Of a stretch of 62,265 nt of DNA, positions 28,455-41,570 are shown one piece after another. Position 1 is the first letter of the stretch. Every line of letters begins with the position of its first letter. The notes beneath the pieces were generated by a model, which saw only the letters and a program-made list of their open reading frames with translations, searched no databases and was not told the DNA's origin. The position numbers were made by a program, and so were the translations under genes. The stretch is from positions 1 to 62,265 of the forward strand of contig JAIPCT010000009.1 in NCBI GenBank assembly GCA_021738065.1, given 5' to 3'. Origin of the DNA: Burkholderiaceae bacterium (GTDB lineage: Bacteria > Pseudomonadota > Gammaproteobacteria > Burkholderiales > Rhodocyclaceae).

Positions 28455-28589
28455 GACTATTCCTGCGGGTAGCGAAAGATGACGATTATACGCGCTGCGC
28501 ACCCGGGCTTTTCCGTGGATTTGCGCGCGAAGACGTGCTCTCGACGTGATGTAATAGAGCCTCCTATCCTCAATTCAAAACCCGCCAGA

Positions 28590-29330
28590 ATGTCCGAAAT
28601 GATTTTCTATCAACGCGTCGTGGCGCTCAACGACAAGACTCACGCCGGATTGAGAATACGTCCCGCAAGCAGTTTTGCCTACGCGGCCAGAACCAACTCG
28701 GTGCCGCTGCTGATCAGCGAGTTCATGGAATGCGCGCGTGAGTATCCGATTGTTTTTGCCCGCAGTGAAAGCGGGATGATTCCCGCCGTCCTGCTTGGCC
28801 TGCGCGATGGCGAGAATCTTTATGTCGGCCCGGACGGGAAATGGGACGCACGCTATATTCCCGCCTTCGTTCGGCGCTACCCTTTCGTACCAGGCAAAGG
28901 GGCGCAGGGTGAATTGCTGGTATGCATCGACGAGGCGTCGGAGTGCTTTGACACGAAGCTTGGCGAGCCTCTGTTCGCCGCGGGCAAGCCAACCGCGCAA
29001 CTGGAACGTGCAATGAAGTTTCTCGGCGAGTTTCATCAGTCCGTGTCGGCAACGGAGGCGCTGGGGAGCCGCCTGGATGCGCTGGGCCTTTTCCGTCAGG
29101 CGGATTCGATGGCGCAACTCAAGGATGGCCGCCAGTATCGGCTCAATGGCCTGCATGTGATTGACGAGGGCAAGTTGCGCAATCTGGATGTCGAAGTGGT
29201 CAAGGAACTGTTTGCCAGCAACAGTCTGGCGCTGATTCATGCCCATATCCTGTCATTGGGGAACCTCGCGGCCTTGGTCGATCGCTTGGGTCGAAAAGCG
29301 ATGAGCGGCACGCCGCAGACCAGCCTTTGA
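28590..29330 (+). CDS. SapC family protein
   Basis: 246 residues from ATG 28590 (MSEMIFYQRVVALNDKTHAG). The conserved blocks of SapC-like proteins are visible: FAYAARTNSVPLLISEFMEC, YPIVFARSE, LYVGPDGKWDARYIPAFVRR, YPFV and LCIDEASE-like VCIDEASECFDTKLGEPLF. SapC was named for a Campylobacter surface-layer locus, but no S-layer gene is present here, so the role is unknown. It stands alone between prfB (divergent) and pyrG. Confidence 0.75.
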   Translation: MSEMIFYQRVVALNDKTHAGLRIRPASSFAYAARTNSVPLLISEFMECAREYPIVFARSESGMIPAVLLGLRDGENLYVGPDGKWDARYIPAFVRRYPFVPGKGAQGELLVCIDEASECFDTKLGEPLFAAGKPTAQLERAMKFLGEFHQSVSATEALGSRLDALGLFRQADSMAQLKDGRQYRLNGLHVIDEGKLRNLDVEVVKELFASNSLALIHAHILSLGNLAALVDRLGRKAMSGTPQTSL

Positions 29331-33508
<4,178 letters not shown>

Positions 33509-33527
33509 TGCCGCAGCGCGCGTTGCA

Positions 33528-33869
33528 ATGAACTGGCCGACGCTGGCGCTGGTCGTCCTCATCGCCCTGCTGCAGTATCCGTTGTGGCTGGGCAAGGGCG
33601 GTTGGCTCCGCGTCTGGGACTCCGACCGCCAGTTGCAGACGCAGCGCGAGACCAATCAGAAACTCGAGCAGCGCAATGCGGCCCTGGATGCCGAAGTGCG
33701 CGACCTCAAGGCCGGCTACGAGGCTATCGAAGAACGGGCGCGCTACGACCTTGGCATGATCAAGGAAGGCGAGATTTTCGTGCAGGTGCCGCAGAAGGCC
33801 GTGCCTGCGCCGGCAGCGGCGGCGACTTCGGTGGTCAAGCCGCCGGTCGAACCCGAAGCACCGCGGTAA
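33528..33869 (+). CDS. ftsB: Cell division protein FtsB
   Basis: 113 residues. One N-terminal membrane helix (about 4-20, [18 protein letters not shown]) is followed by [20 protein letters not shown] and a coiled coil to about residue 70, then [18 protein letters not shown], the FtsB/DivIC signature. The tail is proline/alanine-rich. FtsB links FtsQ and FtsL in the divisome. The position right after eno is conserved. Confidence 0.92.
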   Translation: MNWPTLALVVLIALLQYPLWLGKGGWLRVWDSDRQLQTQRETNQKLEQRNAALDAEVRDLKAGYEAIEERARYDLGMIKEGEIFVQVPQKAVPAPAAAATSVVKPPVEPEAPR

Positions 33870-33870
33870 G

Positions 33871-34395
33871 TCAGCCTTCCTGTTTTAATTCGCTGCGGTA
33901 GCGCTGCGCGTTGGCGACATAGCCAAGCGCCGCATCGCGCAAACGGTCCACTTCGTCGTCGGTCAATTGGCGCACGACCTTGCCCGGCGATCCCATCACC
34001 AGCGAGCGCTCTGGGATCACCTTGCCTTCCGGGATCAGCGAATTGGCGCCGATGATGCAATGGCGGCCGATGACGGCCTTGTTGAGAATCACCGACTTGA
34101 TGCCGATCAGAGATTCTTCACCGATGGTGCAGCCATGCAGCATCACCATGTGTCCCACGGTGACATTGGCGCCCACGGTGAGCGGTACGCCTTGATCGAC
34201 ATGCAGCACCGATCCATCCTGGATATTGGTGTTGGCGCCGATGGTGATGGTATCGCTGTCGCCGCGGACCACTGCATTCCACCAGATGCTGGCGTTGGCG
34301 CCGAGGCGGACATCGCCAATCACCGTGGCATTGGGGGCGATCCAGGCATTCTCCCCCAGGCTGGGTTTCCGGTCGGCGAGGTGATAGACACTCAT
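33871..34395 (-). CDS. Gamma-carbonic-anhydrase family hexapeptide-repeat protein
   Basis: 174 residues from ATG 34395. Left-handed beta-helix hexapeptide repeats run through the middle (GENAWIAPNATVIGDVRLG and similar), with metal-ligand histidines in VLHVDQG, VGHMVMLHGCTIG. It resembles YrdA/PaaY, gamma carbonic anhydrase homologues of which some hydrolyse thioesters. A longer start would run into the inverted repeat upstream. It is convergent with ftsB, one base apart. Confidence 0.88.
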   Translation of the reverse strand: MSVYHLADRKPSLGENAWIAPNATVIGDVRLGANASIWWNAVVRGDSDTITIGANTNIQDGSVLHVDQGVPLTVGANVTVGHMVMLHGCTIGEESLIGIKSVILNKAVIGRHCIIGANSLIPEGKVIPERSLVMGSPGKVVRQLTDDEVDRLRDAALGYVANAQRYRSELKQEG

Positions 34396-34407
34396 CCTAA
34401 AAACCTC

Positions 34408-34542
34408 ACCACAGAGACACAGAGGCACAGAGAAAGGCGATGAATCAAGGCCGCATGAATTGAAGGTCTCTCATCCTTTGGGTGATCCGCCTTCGCGGCG
34501 CACCATTTTGTTTTTCCTCTGTGTTCTCTGTGCCTCTGTGGT
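34408..34542. repeat. Inverted repeat with CACAGAG arms (copy A)
   Basis: Left arm ACCACAGAGACACAGAGGCA (34408 on) is matched by a right arm ending TGTGCCTCTGTGGT (to 34542), about 75 bases apart. The inner arms are imperfect. It fills most of the spacer between the carbonic anhydrase and helicase genes. Confidence 0.75.
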
Positions 34543-34579
34543 CCAATTGAGTTTTGCAGGGTCATGGGTTTGCTCCCGC

Positions 34580-36472
34580 TCAGCGTTCGCGCTTCTTCCA
34601 TTCGGGCTTCGCGCCCTCGGGCCTTTTCCAGGCCGGCTTCTTGCTGTCGCGTGCGGGCGGTGCGCGGCGCGGCGGCCGGGTATCGACAAACTCGCCCGGC
34701 TCCATGACGCGCGTCTTGAGCGCGAACTGGCGGACGCGGATGCGGCGCAGGATGTCCATCAGGTCGGCCGACAAATTGGCCGGCAGTTCCACCGAGGTGT
34801 AGTCGTCGAAGAGATTGATCTGGCCGATGTCCTTGCCGGCGATGCCCGCTTCGTTGGCAATGGCGCCGACGATTTCCTTGGGCAGCACACCCTGGTTGCG
34901 CCCGATCTCGATGCGATAGCGCGCCAGCGTTCCCGGCGCGAACTCGCGCTGCTTCACCGGCGTGTCGCTGCGACCTTCCTTGGCTGGACGTTCGCGGCGC
35001 GGCTCGGCAGCGGGGTAGCTTTCATCTGATTTTGCGCGTGCCTTGAAATCCGGCTTGCGCTCCTTGTCGCGTGCAAAACTCGGCGCTGGTGATACGGCGC
35101 CGGGAAGCGGGGCGGCCTCGCGCGGCGCATGGTCGTTGGCGCCCGGCATTTGCAATGGGCGTTCGCGCGTCGCCAGCCAGGCCAGCGCGGCGGCGATCTC
35201 GCGGGCGGCGATGTCGTTCTCGCCTTCGATGCGGCGCACTACGTCGAAAAAGAAATCCAGCTTCTCCGTCTTGATGATGTCGACGATCTGCTGTGTGAAC
35301 TGCGCGACTCGACGATTCGCAACTTCGCCGGGCGTCGGCATGGTCAGCGCGGTGATCTTCTGTTTGGTGGCGCGCTCGATCAGCTTCAGCATGTACATCT
35401 CACGCGGCGCCAGGAACAGGATGGCGCGACCGGTGCGGCCGGCACGGCCGGTGCGGCCGATGCGGTGCACGTAGGCTTCGGTATCGTAGGGCACGTCATA
35501 GTTGATGACATGGCTGACCCGCGCCACATCGAGGCCGCGCGCGGCGACGTCGGTGGCGACGACGATGTCGATGGTGCCGGCCTTGAGGCGCTCGATGACC
35601 TGCTCACGCAGGCCCTGGGTCAAGTCGCCATTGGGCGCCGCCACGGAGTAGCCGCGCGCCTCCAGTTTGTCGGCGAGTTCGACGGTGGCGGTCTTGGTCC
35701 GCACGAAAATAATGGCCGCATCGAAGTCGTCCTCGACTTCGAGGATGCGCGTCAGGGCTTCGAGCTTCTGCCCGGTGTGTGTCTGGCAATAGGACTGGCT
35801 GGTGGTCACCACCGTCGATGTCGCCGAACGGATCTTGACTTCGCGCGGTTCGCGCAAGTGCTGGTGCGCGACGCGACGGATCACGTCCGGCATGGTGGCG
35901 GAGAACAGCGCGGTCTGCCGCTCAGCCGGGGTGTGTTCGAGTATCCACTTGACGTCGTCGATGAAGCCCATGCGCAGCATTTCGTCGGCTTCGTCCAGCA
36001 CCAGCGTCTGCAGATTGTTCAGCACCAGACTCTTGCGCTCGAGGTGGTCCATGACGCGACCCGGCGTGCCGACGATGACGTGGGTGCCGCGCGACAGGGC
36101 GCGCAACTGCACCACCATGCTCTGTCCGCCATAAATCGGCAGCACGTGGAAGCCGGGCATGTGGTGGGCGTACTTCTGCAAGGCTTCGGCGACCTGGATC
36201 GCCAGTTCGCGTGTCGGCGTCAGGATCAGTGCCTGCGGCACGGCGCGGGCCAAGTCGATTTTCTGCAGCAACGGCAGGGCGAAGGCGGCGGTCTTGCCGG
36301 TACCGGTCTGGGCTTCGCCGAGCAGGTCCTGGCCGGCCAGCAGTATCGGGATGCAGGCGGCCTGAATCGGCGAGGGTGTTTCGTAGCCGACGTCGGCGAG
36401 GGCCTTGAGCAATGGCTGGGCAAGCCCGAGGGCGTCAAACCCGATGGCGATGTTGTCTGGGGAGGTGGTCAT
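34580..36472 (-). CDS. deaD: DEAD-box RNA helicase, DeaD/CsdA type
   Basis: 630 residues. Motifs in order: Q motif FDALGLAQPLLKALADVGYE, AQTGTGKTAAFALPLLQ, PTRELAIQVAE, VLDEADEMLRMGF, SATMP, ATDVAARGLDVARV and HRIGRTGRAGRTGRA. A C-terminal RNA-binding DbpA-like domain (RYRIEIGRNQGVLPKEIVGA) and a basic tail make the DeaD type. It acts in ribosome assembly and mRNA decay, often in the cold. The linker after the core contains a dispersed repeat read as AVSPAPSF (about 458-466). Confidence 0.92.
   Translation of the reverse strand: MTTSPDNIAIGFDALGLAQPLLKALADVGYETPSPIQAACIPILLAGQDLLGEAQTGTGKTAAFALPLLQKIDLARAVPQALILTPTRELAIQVAEALQKYAHHMPGFHVLPIYGGQSMVVQLRALSRGTHVIVGTPGRVMDHLERKSLVLNNLQTLVLDEADEMLRMGFIDDVKWILEHTPAERQTALFSATMPDVIRRVAHQHLREPREVKIRSATSTVVTTSQSYCQTHTGQKLEALTRILEVEDDFDAAIIFVRTKTATVELADKLEARGYSVAAPNGDLTQGLREQVIERLKAGTIDIVVATDVAARGLDVARVSHVINYDVPYDTEAYVHRIGRTGRAGRTGRAILFLAPREMYMLKLIERATKQKITALTMPTPGEVANRRVAQFTQQIVDIIKTEKLDFFFDVVRRIEGENDIAAREIAAALAWLATRERPLQMPGANDHAPREAAPLPGAVSPAPSFARDKERKPDFKARAKSDESYPAAEPRRERPAKEGRSDTPVKQREFAPGTLARYRIEIGRNQGVLPKEIVGAIANEAGIAGKDIGQINLFDDYTSVELPANLSADLMDILRRIRVRQFALKTRVMEPGEFVDTRPPRRAPPARDSKKPAWKRPEGAKPEWKKRER
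35075..35099 (-). repeat. Dispersed repeat copy 6 (deaD linker)
   Basis: GCCGTATC then ACCAGCGCCGAGTTTT: two changes from the consensus core. It is read in frame as AVSPAPSF in the disordered segment between the helicase core and the C-terminal domain. Confidence 0.75.
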
Positions 36473-36579
36473 GGCGTGCCTGCGCTGGGCAGGGAATTTC
36501 GAGGAAAAGGCGGGCCGGAAAAGCTGAATCGGCCGAAGAACCGCGCATTATCCCAGAGTTCGGGTCAAAAAGCCCGTAT

Positions 36580-36930
36580 TTATTCGCCCGCGGCGTGGCG
36601 TTCGATCACGCCATCGATGAATTTACGCAGAAAGCCCTCGGTCTGGGCGCTGTGGAAGCGGTCGATTTCCGCCCCGCGACTGTAGGCGATCACGGTCGGG
36701 AAGCCGCGCACCTTGTGCCGTCCGGCGATACGCATGTTCTCGTCGGCATCGACATTCGCCAGCAGGAAGGCGCCGTCGTAGCTGCGCGTCAGGCGTTCCA
36801 GCAACGGGCTCAGCACGCGGCAAGGCGCACACCACTCGGCGCCGATGTCCACCAGCACCGGGATCTGCTGCGAGCGAATGACCACGGCGGCGTCGAAATC
36901 TTCTTCGGTGACATCGAGTATCGTTGTCAT
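36580..36930 (-). CDS. Thioredoxin-family protein
   Basis: 116 residues with the redox motif in IGAEWCAPCRVLSPLLERL (WCAPC rather than the common WCGPC) and the cis-proline segment KVRGFPTVIAYSRG. It is probably a cytoplasmic disulfide reductase; no signal peptide is seen. It lies 11 bases downstream of the methyltransferase gene, so they are probably co-transcribed. The WCAPC variation may shift its redox potential. Confidence 0.88.
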   Translation of the reverse strand: MTTILDVTEEDFDAAVVIRSQQIPVLVDIGAEWCAPCRVLSPLLERLTRSYDGAFLLANVDADENMRIAGRHKVRGFPTVIAYSRGAEIDRFHSAQTEGFLRKFIDGVIERHAAGE

Positions 36931-36941
36931 CGCGTCCTGCT

Positions 36942-37958
36942 TCAGACCCGCAACAGGGCTATTTTCAGTGGTGGCTGACCGTCGGAACTCGGGAAGTCGG
37001 CTTCCGGCATGATCCATTCCATTTCGCGAATCGGCCGATTGGCTTTGGCGGCGCTGCGCTGCAGTTGGTCGAGCCATGCATTGCGCTGTACATTGGCGAC
37101 GTTGTTGGTGCAGATCAGCGTGCCGCCGGCTGCGGTGCACAGCAGCGCGGGTTTGAACACCGAAGCGTAATCGTTGACCAGATCGACCACGCCAAACGGG
37201 CTTTTGGCATGGCGCGGCGGATCGAGCACGACCAGATCGAAAGTTTGCGCTTCCAGTTTTGGAAAGGGCGGCATGCGCTTGCCGCGCACCCGTTCGGGCT
37301 GCCCCAGCCCTGAGTACTGGCGCATGGCGGCGAAGGCGTCGCTCTTGACAAAGCGCGGGCGCACCGGCAAGGCATTCAACCGGGCATTCTCCTTGCCGAC
37401 CAGAAGGCTGGAGTCGGCGAAATCGACATTGACCACGAAGCGTGCGCCGGCTTTGGCGGCGGCTATGCCGACACCGCAGGTGTAAGCGAACAGATTGAGC
37501 AGCGATTTGCCCGCCACTTCCTGCATCACCCGCCGCCGCGCGGCGCGCAGGTCGAGAAACAGCCACGGATCCTGGCCACTGTGACGGCCCTGCATGCGGT
37601 AGGTGACGCCCAGTTCATGCACTTCGCGCGTTGCCATGGCAGCGTCGAGTTGCTCGCCCTGCAAGGGATTGCCGATGCGCGAATTGGCGTGACTGCGATC
37701 GTTGTAGACCAGCGTCAGGCCTGGCACCTTCGCGGCATAGAAAGCTTCGAGGGCGTTCAGCGTTTCTGCCGCCAGTGGGCTGTGAAAGCACTGCACCAGC
37801 AGCAGATCGCCATAGCGGTCGATGGTCAGGCCGGGATATCCCTCGACACTGCCGTGTAACAGGCGATAGCAGTCAGTCTGCTCGGCAAGGAGGCGCGGCA
37901 GGAGTTCGGCGCGGGCGTCGAGCGCGGTGGCAAGCAGTGGAACGATGGCATCGGACAT
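36942..37958 (-). CDS. Class I SAM-dependent rRNA cytosine methyltransferase, RlmI-like
   Basis: 338 residues from ATG 37958. Motifs: DRYGDLLLVQCFHS, YRMQGRHSGQDPWLFLDLRA, SAM-binding LLNLFAYTCGVGIAAAKAGA and the catalytic FDLVVLDPPRHAKSPFG. These match the RlmI/RlmK C-terminal methyltransferase group. The usual N-terminal PUA domain is not evident, so the exact rRNA target is uncertain. Confidence 0.82.
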   Translation of the reverse strand: MSDAIVPLLATALDARAELLPRLLAEQTDCYRLLHGSVEGYPGLTIDRYGDLLLVQCFHSPLAAETLNALEAFYAAKVPGLTLVYNDRSHANSRIGNPLQGEQLDAAMATREVHELGVTYRMQGRHSGQDPWLFLDLRAARRRVMQEVAGKSLLNLFAYTCGVGIAAAKAGARFVVNVDFADSSLLVGKENARLNALPVRPRFVKSDAFAAMRQYSGLGQPERVRGKRMPPFPKLEAQTFDLVVLDPPRHAKSPFGVVDLVNDYASVFKPALLCTAAGGTLICTNNVANVQRNAWLDQLQRSAAKANRPIREMEWIMPEADFPSSDGQPPLKIALLRV

Positions 37959-38041
37959 GGCGGATTCTCGGCAAGACGCGATGGCCGCCAACAGGCGAGC
38001 ATCACGGAAAAGGCCGCCATCTTACGCGCATGCGGGGTTTT

Positions 38042-38069
38042 CATCGCCGTAGCGCCAGCGCCGACTTTT
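38042..38069 (+). repeat. Dispersed repeat copy 7 (intergenic)
   Basis: CATCGCCGTAGC then GCCAGCGCCGACTTTT with a complete core, between the MFS gene and the methyltransferase gene. Confidence 0.85.
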
Positions 38070-38094
38070 CCCGGCACTCGGTGGCAAGGCGAAA

Positions 38095-39300
38095 TCAGTG
38101 GCTGCTCCTGCGCTCCAGTCGGTACAGCGACAGACCGAGCACGACGCCGAGCAAGGCCGCGCCATTGGTGACCCACAAGGCATCGCGCCACAAACCGCTG
38201 GCGGCGACAATCACCGCGATCAGCGGCGGACTGATGAAGGAGCCCAGGTTGCCGACCTGCATGAACAGGCCTTGCAGGGTGCCGATCTGCTTCGGCGTGC
38301 GGGCCAGGCTGGCCGAAGCGGACAAAACAGCGGCGGGAATCAAGCCGCCGACCAGCGACAGCGCCACGCACAAACCATAGCGCAGCAGGTCGGGCAACAG
38401 GTCGAGGAAGACACCAAAGCCGCACAGCCCGGTGAGCAGGCTGGAGGCGGCGATCAGCTTGCCGCGAGGATAACCGCGTTGCAGCAGTTTGCCGCCATAC
38501 AGGTTGCCGGGCGCATTGGCGATCACCACGAGACAGGAAAGAATCGATACGGTCAGCGTGCCGAGATCGCGCTGTTCCTTGAGGAAGGTCGGCAGCCAGA
38601 CCACCAGCGCGTAGTACTGAATGGTCCAGCAACCCATGGCGAAGGCCAGCAGCCAGGCCGCGGGTTGCGCCAGGGCTTCCTTGGCGGCTGCCAGCGGATG
38701 GGCTTCAATTTCTGTTGGTGGCGGCAGGCGGTAGGCAGGCCGCAGCCGGTGAATGGCGGCTGCCGCCAAGCACAGCACCGCCAAGGTAAGCAACCAGATG
38801 CCGCGCCAACCGAAAAACGGAATCACCGCCGGTGCCAGCAGCATCGCGAGGGCTACGCCGGTGGGCATGTAGCTGCTCCAGATGCTCAAGGCAAAACGCC
38901 GGTCGACGGGAGCGCTGGCGGAACTGAGCAGGGCCGGGGCGGAAACCGCTACCGCGACCACACCGGCGCCTTCGGCGAAGCGCGACACCAGCAGCACCAG
39001 TTCATTGCCGGCGAGCATGCCCAGCACGCCGCCCAGAATGCTGATGGCCAGTCCGGCGAGACAGGTGCGCAGCGCGCCGAAGCGGTCGCCAAGCAGGCCG
39101 ACAAAAACACCCGATACGATCGCCAGCGTATTGATCATCGACGACACCCAGCCCGCCGCCACCAGTGAGAGCCCGAACTCGGCGCGCAACAGCGGCAGGG
39201 CGATCGGCACCTTGCCGACATTCATGGCGACCGCGATGCCGCACAGCAAGGCAGCGAGGACGGCGCGCCAGTCGGTTTCGGTGCGGATGGACAGGGTCAT
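38095..39300 (-). CDS. MFS transporter
   Basis: 401 residues with about 12 membrane segments. The family loop after helix 2 is VGLLGDRFGALRTCLAGLAI, and the middle repeat has NAPGNLYGGKLLQRGYPRGK. It resembles the cyanate/nitrate-type or drug-efflux MFS groups, but the substrate cannot be assigned. Single gene with 136 bases to the downstream methyltransferase. Confidence 0.85.
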   Translation of the reverse strand: MTLSIRTETDWRAVLAALLCGIAVAMNVGKVPIALPLLRAEFGLSLVAAGWVSSMINTLAIVSGVFVGLLGDRFGALRTCLAGLAISILGGVLGMLAGNELVLLVSRFAEGAGVVAVAVSAPALLSSASAPVDRRFALSIWSSYMPTGVALAMLLAPAVIPFFGWRGIWLLTLAVLCLAAAAIHRLRPAYRLPPPTEIEAHPLAAAKEALAQPAAWLLAFAMGCWTIQYYALVVWLPTFLKEQRDLGTLTVSILSCLVVIANAPGNLYGGKLLQRGYPRGKLIAASSLLTGLCGFGVFLDLLPDLLRYGLCVALSLVGGLIPAAVLSASASLARTPKQIGTLQGLFMQVGNLGSFISPPLIAVIVAASGLWRDALWVTNGAALLGVVLGLSLYRLERRSSH

Positions 39301-39355
39301 GTTCTTGCGGGCCGGCGATCGAACTGGGGCCCGGATTTTAGCCGTAACGCGGGCC

Positions 39356-40075
39356 TCACCTCGTCCAGCCCAGGCGATCCATCAGCGCAATGAAGTCGTC
39401 TCCGGGCGAAGTGTCGATGCTCACAGCGCTGCCGTCATGGGGATGGCGAAAGTCCAGACGGGTGCACGCCAGCAGCAAGCGTTGGCAGCCGAAGCGATCC
39501 TGGAAAAATCGATTGTGCACACCCTTGCCCCAATTGGCGTCGCCGATGATGGGGTGGGCGATATGCTTCATGTGTCGGCGCAACTGGTGCTGCCGTCCCG
39601 ATTCAGGGGTCAGTTCCAGTAGCGCATAGCGCGAGGTCGGGTAACGCTCGACTGCCTCGCTCAATTCGACCTTGGCCAGGCGTTGGTATCGAGTCACCGC
39701 AGCCAGAGCTTCAGGCGGGTTGGTTGGGTCGAGTTTGCGGCCGTAGTCGTCGCAGCGGCGCGACAGGGCATGATCGATCAATCCGGCTTCCGGCGGCCAG
39801 CCGCGCACCACCGCGAGATAGCGCTTGTGCACTTCGTTGCGTTCGAACTGAAGGCCGACATTGCGTGCGCTATCGGCGTCCAGGGCAAACAGCAGGACGC
39901 CCGAGGTCGGCTTGTCGAGCCGATGCAGGGGCCATACCCGGCGACCGATCTGGTCGCGCAGGAGTTGCACGGCAAAACGCGTTTCGTGGCGGTCGATGTT
40001 GCTGCGGTGGACCAGCAGCCCGGCGGGTTTGTTGATGGCGACGAGGCGGTCGTCCTGGTAGAGGATGTCGAGCAT
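39356..40075 (-). CDS. truC: tRNA pseudouridine(65) synthase TruC
   Basis: 239 residues of the RluA family. The catalytic block is WPLHRLDKPTSGVLLFALD with the active Asp, preceded by LDILYQDDRLVAINKPAGLL and followed by SGRQHQLRRHMKHIAHPIIG. The ILYQDDRLVAINKPAG start with LLVHRS, the DRHE block and RYPTSRYALLELTPESGR are characteristic of TruC rather than RluC/D. It modifies U65 of tRNA-Ile and tRNA-Asp. Confidence 0.88.
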   Translation of the reverse strand: MLDILYQDDRLVAINKPAGLLVHRSNIDRHETRFAVQLLRDQIGRRVWPLHRLDKPTSGVLLFALDADSARNVGLQFERNEVHKRYLAVVRGWPPEAGLIDHALSRRCDDYGRKLDPTNPPEALAAVTRYQRLAKVELSEAVERYPTSRYALLELTPESGRQHQLRRHMKHIAHPIIGDANWGKGVHNRFFQDRFGCQRLLLACTRLDFRHPHDGSAVSIDTSPGDDFIALMDRLGWTR

Positions 40076-40134
40076 GGCGAGTGGTTTGGGCAGGCAGCGT
40101 CACCATCGGGCGCATGGCGACCCGGCCGCGTACC

Positions 40135-40809
40135 TCAATACTGGACGCCCTGCGCCGTGCAGAGGAACTCCATGAGTGGCGCTGCCACAGCGAAGCGCGT
40201 GGCCGCCAGCTTGACCAGCCCGGGACTCGTGACTTCATTCGCGGAAAGTGCGGCAAGCGCGATGAAGTCCTTGCGCTTCAGGTCGGCAATCGCCGGATGG
40301 TCCACGGCGTAGCCGCGCGGCGGTCGCGTCAGGCTGTCACCGGCAAGCGCCCAGTGGGTGGCGAACTTGCGCTCCTTGAGCAGAGCTTGCCATCGGTCAG
40401 GGTTTTCCACGATCAGGTCGCGGATGCGCCCCAGCGCATCGCTCTCGGGATGCCAGCAGCCGGCACCAAGGAAACAGCCGTCGTTGGCGACATGCAGGTA
40501 GAAGCCGGGCGCATGCACGTCCTTGCCCAACTCATGGCGGAACTGAATGCCGATGTTGGTCTTGTAGGGCGTCTTGTCGCGCGAGAAGCGCGTGTCGCGG
40601 AACACTCGCATCAAAGAGCCGCCCATCTTGCGCGGATCGGCGCGAAAGTGCGGGGCGAACTTTTCAAGCGCCGGACCCATCGCCGAAATGAACTCCAGCG
40701 CCGGCTCGCGCACCAGGGATTCATAGCGCGGCTTGTTTGCCTGGAACCACTCCCTGTCATTGTTTGCCGCCAGTTCGTCGAGGAATTTGAAGGTGGTTTT
40801 GCTGAACAT
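40135..40809 (-). CDS. DUF2461 domain-containing protein
   Basis: 224 residues. The family blocks are FKFLDELAANNDREWFQANK, GSLMRVFRDTRFSRDKTPYK, GFYLHVANDGCFLGAGCWHP and RPPRGYAVDHPAIADLKRKD. This TIGR02453/DUF2461 family has no assigned reaction. It lies 59 bases upstream of truC on the same strand. Confidence 0.9.
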   Translation of the reverse strand: MFSKTTFKFLDELAANNDREWFQANKPRYESLVREPALEFISAMGPALEKFAPHFRADPRKMGGSLMRVFRDTRFSRDKTPYKTNIGIQFRHELGKDVHAPGFYLHVANDGCFLGAGCWHPESDALGRIRDLIVENPDRWQALLKERKFATHWALAGDSLTRPPRGYAVDHPAIADLKRKDFIALAALSANEVTSPGLVKLAATRFAVAAPLMEFLCTAQGVQY

Positions 40810-40982
40810 CGGGAGATCCTCACAGGCTGTAAACCGTCGACCGGGCGCAGTCGGATGCTAGGCGGGAAGCCGATTCTCCATCTTGCGACCGGGGCGTGCT
40901 TCGGTATCATTCTGCTTGCCAATCACCCGGCGATCAAGGTCCGACGTCTGACGCGGCGGCACTATCCCTTCCAGGAACGATC

Positions 40983-41570
40983 ATGTCGAGCAGAAATTTC
41001 TTCCATGCAGGTTTTCAGGTTGTTCTTGGTCTGGGCTTTCTGCTCCCCCATTCGGCGGGCGCGAACGACAGCCTGTGGCAGGCCATTGCCGAGAAACCCA
41101 ATGTCGTGATCGTGATGCGTCATACCGAAGCCGAGGGCGGACGCGGCGCCGCCTATGATCCGTCCGGTCGCTGCGCGGGCGAGAGCATGCTGACGCCGCG
41201 CGGGATCAGGGAAGCTGAACTGGTCGGCAAACTGTTCCGCGAGCACGGCGTCGAACCCAGAGTCGTCGGTTCGGCGATGTGCCGCACGCGAGATACCGCA
41301 AGGCTGGCGTTCGGCGCCGCGGAGCTTGATCCCCAACTGCGCGAGTCGGCGAGCGGTGACGCCGTGCGGTTTCAGGAGTTTCTCGCGGCGGCATCCGGCT
41401 GGATAAGGAAGTACCGCGGTGCGCGACCCCTGGTGCTGGTGACGCACTTGCCGAATATCGACAGTTTGACCGGCGAGCAGCCGGTCAACGGTGAGGCGGT
41501 TGTCGCTACGGCGGATGACAAGGGTGAACTGGATGTTCTCGGTCGCCTCGTCCTGTATCAGCCGCGGTAG
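40983..41570 (+). CDS. Exported histidine phosphatase family protein
   Basis: 195 residues from ATG 40983. A signal peptide is likely (GFQVVLGLGFLLPHSAGA, cleaved near residue 27). The phosphohistidine motif is VIVMRHTEAEGG (RHTE instead of RHGE), with SAMCRTRDTARLAFG and a final VLVTHLPNIDSLTG that supplies the second His. It is probably a periplasmic phosphatase of the SixA/branch-2 type; the substrate is unknown. It is convergent with the alpha/beta hydrolase gene, which begins the next base. Confidence 0.82.
   Translation: MSSRNFFHAGFQVVLGLGFLLPHSAGANDSLWQAIAEKPNVVIVMRHTEAEGGRGAAYDPSGRCAGESMLTPRGIREAELVGKLFREHGVEPRVVGSAMCRTRDTARLAFGAAELDPQLRESASGDAVRFQEFLAAASGWIRKYRGARPLVLVTHLPNIDSLTGEQPVNGEAVVATADDKGELDVLGRLVLYQPR

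Noticed and set aside
35129-36685. Plus-strand open frame of 518 codons
   Set aside because: Antisense to the DEAD-box helicase, whose motifs are all intact; no recognisable protein pattern in the antisense frame.
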